Positions 1 through 5,820 of a stretch of 13,789 bases of DNA are shown here, piece after piece. Under the pieces are notes generated by a model that had not been told where the DNA came from, did not search any database, and was given only the letters and a program-made list of their open reading frames with translations. The position numbers and the translations under genes were made by a program. The stretch is from an uncultured Candidatus Melainabacteria bacterium. GTDB taxonomy: Bacteria > Cyanobacteriota > Vampirovibrionia > Gastranaerophilales > Gastranaerophilaceae. The stretch's first letter is position 1. The number at the start of each line of letters is the position of its first letter. The DNA is taken from assembly GCA_937891325.1 (NCBI GenBank), contig CALAFU010000222.1, positions 1 through 13,789 on the forward strand, read 5' to 3'.

Positions 1-16
1 CGGTTTCTGTTTGCAT
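1..16 (-). CDS. Start of a gene running off the left edge
   Basis: Only the first five codons (M-Q-T-E-T) are visible, read leftwards from an ATG at 16-14. The start is supported by an AAGGAG ribosome binding site at 22-27 placed five bases upstream, and by a perfect TATAAT box at 49-54. The gene lies 66 bases downstream of the WYL regulator on the same strand but appears to have its own promoter. Nothing can be said about its function. Confidence 0.6.
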
Positions 17-21
17 ATCTT

Positions 22-54
22 CTCCTTATAATTTTGGTTCACAAAACTATTATA
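22..54 (-). promoter_or_regulatory. Promoter -10 box, palindrome and ribosome binding site of the left-edge gene
   Basis: Read on the minus strand: a TATAAT -10 box (54-49), then an inverted repeat TTTTG-5 nt-CAAAA (46-32) covering the expected transcription start, then AAGGAG (27-22) before the ATG at 16. No good -35 hexamer is seen 16-18 bases upstream. The palindrome sits where a repressor could block transcription; that role is inference. Confidence 0.45.
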
Positions 55-82
55 AAATTGTGGCGTGTCAGAATTGGACGTA

Positions 83-1057
83 TTATTTTTTATAACGTTT
101 TGACACTAATTTTAAGGCATCTACATATTCTTTTCGTAATTCTTTTGGTGCTAAAATTTCCACTTTATCGCCCCAACGGAAAACATGCCACATGATAGAT
201 TTATCACCGCTTGCCTTAAAACGTACGATTACAGAACCGTCTGGCTCTTGTTCAACTTTTTGGCTTGGGTGGAAGTTATAAGTCATAACATCTTCTGCAA
301 TTTCTTTATCAAATTTCAATTTTACGTTTAAAATTTTGCCAAAGTAAGCACTAAATGAGCGTTTTGAAAATTCTTCTAGGTTGAAATCACCTCTATCAAA
401 ATTTGTCATGGTAATTTTCAAATCAGTAAATTTATTCAACAAATATGTATAAATTCCGTCACCTTTTGCTTTTTCACGTGCAATCAAGTATATTTTTTCG
501 CCATAAATAAGCCCCAAAGGTTCAATATAACGAATTTTGTCATGGTATTTGCCTGTAACAATCAAGCATTTTTTCATCGCTTCTCTAATAGTGATAAGAA
601 TTTCATCGCTAATGTGATATTGAATAGTTTGTCTCACGGCATAACCTTCTGTTTGCAAAATCAAATCAATATTATTTTCGATATTCTCCAAACCTTTTTT
701 GCTCAAGGTTTTAATTTTTTCAGTAACTTTTTCCAACAATTCTTTCATTTCGCCGTTTGTTGTACGTTTTTGGAATTGTTCAACTGTCGCAATTTCTTCA
801 GGTGTAAAATGCACCATTTCCTTAATAGAATAATCAACAAAGCCCCAATGCTTTTTGTGTCCGTCAATGTAATCAATTTCTTGAACTTGCGGAAATACAT
901 TAGTTAGCCCATCTCTCATTCTTTCAGCTGTTCTTCGTGAAACATTATATCTTTCGATGATATCGTCCAGCGTAATCCCCAAAGGCTTTGAAGACATAAA
1001 TGTAGCCAAATCAATAAGGTCTGAAAGTCTTGAATATCTTGGTTTATCAGTTGTCAT
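83..1057 (-). CDS. WYL-domain transcriptional regulator
   Basis: A 324-residue cytoplasmic DNA-binding protein. Residues 10-60 form a helix-turn-helix (recognition region near YNVSRRTAERMRDGL, residues 37-51). Residues 155-215 are a WYL-type ligand-sensing domain around RYIEPLGLIYGEKIYL, and residues 240-324 resemble the C-terminal WCX extension. The name-giving W-Y-L triad reads I189-Y190-L191, so the Trp is replaced. Family members usually sense nucleic acid or nucleotide ligands and regulate nearby genes, in some bacteria DNA damage or phage-defence genes. The start at 1057 was chosen because AGGGG lies about six bases upstream; an upstream in-frame ATG at 1195 would add 46 residues running through the promoter and has no support. 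The ligand and targets cannot be told from sequence. Confidence 0.85.
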   Translation of the reverse strand: MTTDKPRYSRLSDLIDLATFMSSKPLGITLDDIIERYNVSRRTAERMRDGLTNVFPQVQEIDYIDGHKKHWGFVDYSIKEMVHFTPEEIATVEQFQKRTTNGEMKELLEKVTEKIKTLSKKGLENIENNIDLILQTEGYAVRQTIQYHISDEILITIREAMKKCLIVTGKYHDKIRYIEPLGLIYGEKIYLIAREKAKGDGIYTYLLNKFTDLKITMTNFDRGDFNLEEFSKRSFSAYFGKILNVKLKFDKEIAEDVMTYNFHPSQKVEQEPDGSVIVRFKASGDKSIMWHVFRWGDKVEILAPKELRKEYVDALKLVSKRYKK

Positions 1058-1079
1058 AAAATCCCCTTTTAAAAATAAA

Positions 1080-1110
1080 AATATACGACCAATTTTGTCA
1101 CTAACAAAAT
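1080..1110 (-). promoter_or_regulatory. Promoter of the WYL regulator with overlapping palindrome
   Basis: On the minus strand a TTGTTA -35 (1107-1102), a 16-base spacer and a TATATT -10 (1085-1080) precede the start at 1057. A 19-base inverted repeat, ATTTTGT-5 nt-ACAAAAT (1092-1110), covers the -35 box and most of the spacer. This is a good position for autoregulation by the WYL protein. The promoter elements and palindrome are read directly; the operator role is inference. Confidence 0.5.
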
Positions 1111-1136
1111 GTATCATACCATAAAAAGGAGAAATT

Positions 1137-1199
1137 ATGAACATTTTAGCATTTTTATTCTTTGTATATTCTGTAAAAAAACTATGCGTAAACATTTAA
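1137..1199 (+). CDS. Possible 20-residue hydrophobic small protein or leader ORF
   Basis: An ATG at 1137 is preceded by a textbook AAGGAG (1126-1131) with a five-base spacer, one of the best ribosome binding sites in the window. The ORF reads MNILAFLFFVYSVKKLCVNI and stops at 1199. It is hydrophobic, with two lysines in the second half, and could be a single short membrane helix. It lies between the WYL regulator and the exported protein at 1230, which has no ribosome binding site of its own, so it could be a translated leader for that gene. No homology can be claimed at this length. Confidence 0.35.
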   Translation: MNILAFLFFVYSVKKLCVNI

Positions 1200-1229
1200 T
1201 TTATTTTTTATGTGTTATAAAATTGTTAT

Positions 1230-1793
1230 ATGAAAAAGATTTTATCAATATTTATAGCACTAATAATCGGCAGTTGTGCGTTTGCAAAAGAAAAATATTC
1301 TTCAAACGTACCGAAAAACACTTACGTTTATGCAAAATTCCACAATGATTGGTATGCAAAAGATGTGAAATTAGATCAACCTGTAATCGCTCGATTAACA
1401 GAGCCTTTTGTTATCAGAGGAAAAGAATTAGCGCCGAAAGGAAGTTTTTTAAAGGGTAACGTTTCAGCTATTTCAAAATCGCCTCTAATATGGAAAAGCG
1501 GACAACTTACAATAAACTTTTACGAAATATATTTGCCTGACAAAGACGAAGCAATCCAACTTGAATGTTTTGATACAATTCTAAAACTTCCACTATCAAC
1601 ACTTATGGATAGAGGTGTAGTTTCTATGGGAAATCTTCCATTAGGTTATTTTAACAATCAAGAACTTACAAAAATGATTAAAAGTGACAGTCTATTTTTA
1701 GAAGATTATGAAGTTCTAATCGAGGAAGACAAAGAGATTAAGGTCAAAGTAAAAAATTATTTATACGACTTTGATTTTACCGACCGAATTTGA
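1230..1793 (+). CDS. Exported protein of unknown function
   Basis: A 187-residue protein with a signal peptide: K2-K3, a hydrophobic core to about residue 15, and an AFA cleavage site after residue 19. A cysteine at residue 16 preceded by I-G-S also permits a lipobox reading, so it is either periplasmic or a lipoprotein. The mature part is predicted to be mainly beta, with a stretch ELAPKGSFLKGNV (residues 71-83) of the P-x-G-[ST]-x-L-x-G-x-V kind seen in beta-barrel or SH3-like exported domains. The start is set by the signal peptide; no Shine-Dalgarno sequence is visible, and a TATAAA at 1216-1221 could even give a nearly leaderless message. I do not recognise the family. Confidence 0.75.
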   Translation: MKKILSIFIALIIGSCAFAKEKYSSNVPKNTYVYAKFHNDWYAKDVKLDQPVIARLTEPFVIRGKELAPKGSFLKGNVSAISKSPLIWKSGQLTINFYEIYLPDKDEAIQLECFDTILKLPLSTLMDRGVVSMGNLPLGYFNNQELTKMIKSDSLFLEDYEVLIEEDKEIKVKVKNYLYDFDFTDRI

Positions 1794-1806
1794 CGTACGG
1801 TACATG

Positions 1807-1838
1807 TACAATAAAAACATACTAAAGGATACGTTATG
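1807..1838 (+). promoter_or_regulatory. Candidate promoter and ribosome binding site for a short transcript
   Basis: A 10-base palindrome GTACATGTAC (1800-1809) overlaps a TACAAT -10-like box (1807-1812). About 15 bases further on, AAAGGA precedes an ATG at 1836. A transcript started here would run about 75 bases to the terminator at 1861-1893. The -35 region is poor (TTGACG at 1790-1795 is too close), so support is modest. Confidence 0.25.
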
Positions 1839-1943
1839 TATCGTCGTCCAATAAAATTTTGCCCGTTTTGTGTTTGTAACGGGCTTTTCTTTTGCAAAAA
1901 TTATTTCTTTTTGATGTATAATCAAATTATAGACGAGGTATAA
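1836..1943 (+). CDS. Doubtful cysteine-rich 35-codon ORF containing a terminator
   Basis: This ORF starts MYRRPIKFCPFCVCNG and has an AAAGGA ribosome binding site. The RR-x-x-KFCPFC start loosely recalls the N-terminus of zinc-type ribosomal protein bS18, but the rest does not follow that family and is far too short. A strong terminator hairpin lies inside the coding stretch, with the cysteine codons in its 5' half. It may be a leader peptide, a decayed gene start or simply chance reading through the terminator. It is listed for completeness. Confidence 0.15.
   Translation: MYRRPIKFCPFCVCNGLFFCKNYFFLMYNQIIDEV
1861..1893 (+). terminator. Rho-independent terminator after the exported protein gene
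   Basis: A perfect seven-base stem GCCCGTT (1861-1867) / AACGGGC (1878-1884) with a ten-base loop is followed by TTTTCTTTT (1885-1893). It lies 67 bases after the stop of the 1230-1793 gene and just before the promoter of the next gene. Confidence 0.8.
1917..1938 (+). promoter_or_regulatory. Promoter -10 and ribosome binding site for the membrane protein gene
   Basis: A TATAAT box at 1917-1922, preceded by TG, lies about seven bases upstream of the expected start site. GAGG at 1935-1938 sits seven bases before the ATG at 1946. The -35 match (TTGCAA at 1892-1897) has a 19-base spacer and is weak. Confidence 0.5.
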
Positions 1944-1945
1944 AT

Positions 1946-2377
1946 ATGAATTTAATTAAAAATCTAATCAAAAATTTAGCAATTTCAATCATCAACACAG
2001 CACTAACTATTTTCATCTGCTATTGGAACATTATGGCGATTATCAACGCTTTTCAAACTCCAGATGCTGATTGGAACCAAGTTTGGACTTATTTAGTTTG
2101 TTCTGTTGTAATTTTAGTAATTATGTGGATTTCAGCTTTTCTAAAATTCTTAAAAAGATTAGCATTTGTAATCCTTGTATTACTTTTAATCGGTTGGTTC
2201 TACCTACCACAACTTTTGCCTAACGTTACAAACAACATGTGTGTAACAATGGGTTCTTGCAAGGAAGGTACAGAGATTAAAACAGCCGTTTCTGGTAAAA
2301 TAGTTATCAACAAGCAAACATGCCTTCAAAACAAATGGCAATGGGACGACAAAAAACAAGTTTGCAAAACAAAATAG
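1946..2377 (+). CDS. Three-pass membrane protein with a four-cysteine extracytoplasmic tail
   Basis: A 143-residue protein with membrane helices at about 11-35, 46-65 and 71-91. Lysines before helix 1 and the LKFLKR loop between helices 2 and 3 are positive, while the loop between helices 1 and 2 has none. The positive-inside rule therefore puts the N-terminus inside and the 52-residue C-terminal tail outside. That tail has four cysteines (C99, C105, C126, C140), suitable for two disulfides, and ends in a lysine-rich stretch. The gene is followed after 12 bases by the J-like gene, so the two are probably co-transcribed. I do not recognise the family; the cysteine spacing resembles small disulfide-stapled domains but proves no function. 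Confidence 0.75.
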   Translation: MNLIKNLIKNLAISIINTALTIFICYWNIMAIINAFQTPDADWNQVWTYLVCSVVILVIMWISAFLKFLKRLAFVILVLLLIGWFYLPQLLPNVTNNMCVTMGSCKEGTEIKTAVSGKIVINKQTCLQNKWQWDDKKQVCKTK

Positions 2378-2389
2378 GAATTTAACTTA

Positions 2390-2743
2390 ATGAAAAATAT
2401 TATAAACGATATTAAAAATATGGTTACAGGCAAAAAAGAAATCTCTACAAAAGATGCTTTTGCGCTTATGAACAAAGAACTTGAAGAGGCTGAAAAAGCA
2501 TACGGCAAAAATATTTTTCCTGATGACAAAGTTCTATCACCTGAAGAGGTTCACTATCAAGCGTTAAAACTTGAAACTGGTGCGCCTTTTGAAAAAATTC
2601 AAGAACACTATGCAAAACTAAAAAAGAAATACAATCCTGAATTGTTTAAAGATAATGAAACTAAGTACGAAAAAGCCAAAGAACTTGATGCTCGTGTAGA
2701 ATTCGCTTACAGCTATTTCAAACAAAAGTTCGGAATTGAATAA
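2390..2743 (+). CDS. J-domain-like protein lacking the HPD motif
   Basis: A soluble 117-residue protein with no signal peptide. Residues 53-112 follow the J-domain plan: HYQALKLETGAPFEKIQEHY matches the first helix and turn plus the start of helix II, and KYEKAKELDARVEFAYSYF matches helix III with its AY pair. The loop where DnaJ proteins have the Hsp70-activating HPD reads N82-P83-E84. A normal J-domain loses Hsp70 stimulation without HPD, so this is probably a J-like scaffold or adaptor (inference). Residues 1-50 are charged and helical. AGGAA upstream supports the start. It is likely an operon partner of the preceding membrane protein. Family assignment is from pattern only. Confidence 0.6.
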   Translation: MKNIINDIKNMVTGKKEISTKDAFALMNKELEEAEKAYGKNIFPDDKVLSPEEVHYQALKLETGAPFEKIQEHYAKLKKKYNPELFKDNETKYEKAKELDARVEFAYSYFKQKFGIE

Positions 2744-2789
2744 GGGCATATTTATCACAAATAATAGTTTTTTATTGGAAAGACATTGC

Positions 2790-2931
2790 GATTCTAAAAC
2801 AAGTTCAAAATGACATTAAGATTTTATGCTAAATATTATGTCACCCTGAATTTATTTCAGGGTCTCTGCAATGTAAGATTCTGAAACAAGTTCAGAATGA
2901 CATTAGAGTTTTATACTAAATTTTATGTCAC
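2790..2931. repeat. MITE-like palindromic repeat with a partial direct duplication
   Basis: The core (2839-2902) begins TGTCACCCTGAA and ends TTCAGAATGACA. Its outer 26 bases at each end are inverted repeats of one another with about six mismatches, and the left arm folds by itself (ACCCTGAA-5 nt-TTCAGGGT). The 55-base block 2877-2931 is a direct copy of 2790-2844 with about seven differences. The same left arm recurs exactly at 12628-12653 and related right-arm sequence at 12738-12756. Both copies sit between convergent genes. No transposase is present, so this is a non-autonomous dispersed repeat. Confidence 0.75.
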
Positions 2932-2960
2932 TATGATTGTGGAATTTTGTAGGATTACAT

Positions 2961-3003
2961 AAAAAAGGAAGCGCCGTTGCAAAGCAACGGCGCTTCCTTT
3001 TTT
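2961..3003. terminator. Bidirectional terminator at the convergent junction
   Basis: A perfect 20-base stem (2961-2980 against 2984-3003) with an AAA loop. The inner 14 pairs are GC-rich and the outer six are A:T, so each strand reads a GC hairpin followed by six T. It can end both the plus-strand J-like gene and the minus-strand metalloprotease gene, whose stop codon is nine bases away. Confidence 0.92.
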
Positions 3004-3011
3004 ATTGACTT

Positions 3012-4790
3012 TTATTTTGTAGTTGGTGTACTTGGTGATGGTGGAAACTTAATAGGTGGAATTTCCAACTTCGGAATATCAAGTTTGAACTTCTTTGGCT
3101 CATTTTTTTGAAGTGGATTATTTTGATACATTTCGTCCAATTTCGCCATTGTTCGAGGGAAGTATTGTTGCAAATATTGTGTTCTTAGAGTAAGCAATTC
3201 GTTTGTCAATGGAGTATTATGGATTGCGTTACCTTCAGCAACAGTTTCTTTTAAACCACCTGTAGGTCCACTATAGTGAGTCAATGTATTAATGAAGTAG
3301 TCGACATGTTCTCTTTGAGCATCTGGGAAGGCCTCGTTAAAGGCTTGCTTCTCTTGATTGTATATTTCTTGAACCTCTTTATTTTGAGAAATCATTTTAT
3401 CTATTGATTGAAGCATTTTAATTGGACTTTGCATATCTGCATTTTTAAAGTCTTTTGCATGACCTAGTTCATGAAGCACGACAAACAAATCATCTCCTGA
3501 ATGAAGAGATCTATCTGTTGGTTTGTAGTATGAACTTAATTCATTCTCCATACCTTCAATATTATCGATTGTTTCACTCATTTCTAGCAACTCATCACCG
3601 GACAAACGTTTTAAAGATGCAATAATTTTATCTTTATCACCTTGAATTTTGCCTAAATCAATTGTTGCAGTTTTCTTTTCATCTTGGTCACAAGTTACGG
3701 TTAATTTGTCACCTTGAACCTTCATTGTATAACTTTTATCATTAAAGGTAGATCTAAACTCATTATCAGATACAACTTCAAAAGTCTTTTTATTATCTAA
3801 CAAGACTTCACCCTCTTTTGTTGTAATCTTGTAGTGCATATAACGATTACCTTTAGGGTCATCTTTGTATTTATATTGAGTTCTTGTACCATCTAAAGAT
3901 TCCATATCTTTTTTAACAACAACTTTTCCGCTTTTCTTTTTAGTTGCATCACTTATTGTTTTAACACCGTCCTCTGTTAAAATATCAACCGTATTAACAC
4001 CCTTAACTTTTGAAGGACGAGAATATTCTCTTGAAATCATTGTTCCATCTTCTTTCATTTTAGAGCGTAATTCATAAGTACCTTGGAAGGTTTTTATTTT
4101 CTTACCTTCACTATCAACTTCGTCTAGTTCGACTGTATCATAACGAACTTTAGAAACAGTATTGGTTTTTAAGTCATAAGCCTCTTGAATTCTGTATTTT
4201 TCGCCTTTTTCGTCTGTATATTCTGTTAAGTTTTCAACAGAACGAACATTCAAATCTTTGTCTAAAACTTCAGAATTCATTTCAAAACTATAGTTCAATG
4301 CGGTCATTTTATAAGCAGATTGGTCATATTTATCGTTTACAAGACTCAACATGAACACCTTGTCCTTACCACCAGCCTGCTCTTGCATATCTAGTGCGTG
4401 TTGATGAATTTTATCAATTTCATCATTATTAAAAATCATAGTAATTGCGGCTATATTTGTACCAGACAATTTTGTATCTAAAAACTTTTTAGCTTGTTCT
4501 AACTGCTCAGGAGTTAGTTTTTTCAAGGCTTCTGCGTCTTTGCCTGTATATCCTTTAAACTCTTCAGGCAACACATCAGTTTTAACCTCTCCTGCTTGAG
4601 GTTGGTTTACAAAAAACTCTGTTCCACTAAATAACGAATTTGAGGCATCTGCAGCTAAACTAACTCTTGCGCCTACATCTACGTTACTAAAAACACCTAT
4701 ACTAGGCTCTGGCGCTGTCCCTTGGTGTTTTTGAGCCTCTTTTTGCTTTATGATTTGTTGTTGAACACTTCTTACTTCGTTTGTCGACAT
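3012..4790 (-). CDS. HELGH zinc-metalloprotease-like protein with Pro-Pro tail
   Basis: A 592-residue protein with no signal peptide or membrane helix. Residues 1-110 are low-complexity and helical. Residues 165-375 are lysine/aspartate-rich and look like repeated beta hairpins. Residues 400-555 carry H440-E441-L442-G443-H444, a zinc-binding and catalytic HExxH motif. Further on, LTHY (503-506) and E515-T-V-A-E519 follow; this resembles the LTSY...ExxAE arrangement of the anthrax lethal factor/Pro-Pro endopeptidase (M34-like) catalytic domain, with E515 as likely third zinc ligand. The spacing between H444 and E515 is longer than in lethal factor. The C-terminus (571-592) is proline-rich with two PP pairs. 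AAGGAAGG (4796-4803) five bases upstream fixes the start at 4790; a longer reading to 4904 would overlap the transporter gene. Substrate and export route are unknown. Confidence 0.65.
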   Translation of the reverse strand: MSTNEVRSVQQQIIKQKEAQKHQGTAPEPSIGVFSNVDVGARVSLAADASNSLFSGTEFFVNQPQAGEVKTDVLPEEFKGYTGKDAEALKKLTPEQLEQAKKFLDTKLSGTNIAAITMIFNNDEIDKIHQHALDMQEQAGGKDKVFMLSLVNDKYDQSAYKMTALNYSFEMNSEVLDKDLNVRSVENLTEYTDEKGEKYRIQEAYDLKTNTVSKVRYDTVELDEVDSEGKKIKTFQGTYELRSKMKEDGTMISREYSRPSKVKGVNTVDILTEDGVKTISDATKKKSGKVVVKKDMESLDGTRTQYKYKDDPKGNRYMHYKITTKEGEVLLDNKKTFEVVSDNEFRSTFNDKSYTMKVQGDKLTVTCDQDEKKTATIDLGKIQGDKDKIIASLKRLSGDELLEMSETIDNIEGMENELSSYYKPTDRSLHSGDDLFVVLHELGHAKDFKNADMQSPIKMLQSIDKMISQNKEVQEIYNQEKQAFNEAFPDAQREHVDYFINTLTHYSGPTGGLKETVAEGNAIHNTPLTNELLTLRTQYLQQYFPRTMAKLDEMYQNNPLQKNEPKKFKLDIPKLEIPPIKFPPSPSTPTTK

Positions 4791-4866
4791 GCACACCTTC
4801 CTTAAAACTTGATATTTATTAAAGTATGATAAATAAAAAAATTGCCTTTTTTGTAAATTAATGTAA

Positions 4867-5748
4867 CTACTTTTTGCTATTGATAATGATGAAAACACCT
4901 GCAAATACTAGCAACATGCCGATTACTTTTGCTATTGATATTGATTCACCAAACAATAAAATACCTAAAACTGTTGCTGTCAAAGGTTCTAATGCACCTA
5001 AAATTGCTGTTTTTGTTGAACCGATAAATTTTATTGCAATTGTAATTGTTTCTAATGAAATTATAGTCGGAATGATTGCAATACATATTGCTAAAAACCA
5101 TTCTTTAGGGGTATTCAAAATTTGCAAGTTTGTACAGAATTTTGTACTTATTACATAAACTGAAATACCAAACAGCATTACATAAAAAGAAAGTTTATCT
5201 CCGCGCAAATGCTTTACCGCAGGGATTTTTTTTACACCTACCATATAAATTGCATAGGATAATGCTGAAACAAAAATTAAAACAAGTCCCAATAGGTTAA
5301 TACTTGAACCGCTTTTTGCATTTGATAAAAATAGAATTCCTAAAGCAGTTATGAACATTGCGCCGATAACAGGAAATGACAATTTTTCTTTAAAAAACAT
5401 AGCCATTATCATTGCAACCATTACAGGATATACGAACAGTATTGTACACGCAATTCCTGATTCAATATACCTAAACGAAACAAACAACGTTATTGATGAC
5501 AAGGAAAAAGTTAAACCTAAAATAAATAACGCTAATGCCTCGTCTTTATTGATTTTTAAAGATATTTTTTTGACAAATTTTAGCCAAAAATAATATATCA
5601 AAGTTGCAATGAAATATCTAAAAAACAGTACAGAACTAGCACCAATACCACAAGCATACAAAGGTAACGCAAACAACGGATTTGTACCGTAACTTACTGA
5701 TGCCAAAACACCGTTTATATAACCTTTTGTTTGTCTTGATGTTGTCAT
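4867..5748 (-). CDS. EamA/DMT-superfamily transporter
   Basis: A 293-residue integral membrane protein with about ten helices in two homologous halves (roughly 10-143 and 150-290), the usual size and layout for EamA permeases. The second half carries the typical ALEPLTATVLGILLFGES (252-269) followed by a final helix pair; the first half has the matching FKEKLS (119-124). Members export or import metabolites such as amino acids or nucleotide-linked compounds; the substrate here is unknown. Its start has only a weak AAGG upstream. It is followed by the metalloprotease gene 76 bases later on the same strand with no terminator between, so read-through is possible. Confidence 0.88.
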   Translation of the reverse strand: MTTSRQTKGYINGVLASVSYGTNPLFALPLYACGIGASSVLFFRYFIATLIYYFWLKFVKKISLKINKDEALALFILGLTFSLSSITLFVSFRYIESGIACTILFVYPVMVAMIMAMFFKEKLSFPVIGAMFITALGILFLSNAKSGSSINLLGLVLIFVSALSYAIYMVGVKKIPAVKHLRGDKLSFYVMLFGISVYVISTKFCTNLQILNTPKEWFLAICIAIIPTIISLETITIAIKFIGSTKTAILGALEPLTATVLGILLFGESISIAKVIGMLLVFAGVFIIINSKK

Positions 5749-5774
5749 TCCAACCGCCTTTTTACAGCGAAAAT

Positions 5775-5801
5775 CTTATATCAAAATTATTTTAAAATCA
5801 A
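5775..5801 (-). promoter_or_regulatory. Candidate promoter of the EamA transporter
   Basis: On the minus strand TTGATT (5801-5796) and an extended -10, TGA followed by TATAAG (5783-5775), are 15 bases apart. The site lies 27 bases before the transporter start, in the 72-base gap after the O-antigen ligase-like gene. The short spacer is partly offset by the extended -10. Confidence 0.4.
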
Positions 5802-5820
5802 GTGATAAAAAAGGTTGTAA

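Noticed and set aside
542..907. Plus-strand 121-codon ORF inside the WYL gene
   Set aside because: It is antisense to a well-supported gene, is rich in Phe/Asn/Cys from reversed codons and has no ribosome binding site.
1058..1195. Upstream extension of the WYL regulator to an ATG at 1195
   Set aside because: The extra 46 residues run through the promoter, palindrome and 5' leader, while the start at 1057 has AGGGG and matches where the helix-turn-helix domain begins.
1836..1943. Ribosomal protein bS18 fragment
   Set aside because: Only the RR..KFCPFC start is similar. The RNA-binding remainder is missing and the DNA is explained by a terminator hairpin.
2790..2931. Repeated blocks considered as a CRISPR array
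   Set aside because: Only two imperfect direct copies with an unequal, palindromic layout and no cas genes; the terminal inverted repeats fit a dispersed element better.
4791..4904. Longer start of the metalloprotease at 4904
   Set aside because: It would overlap the EamA gene; the start at 4790 has AAGGAAGG five bases upstream.
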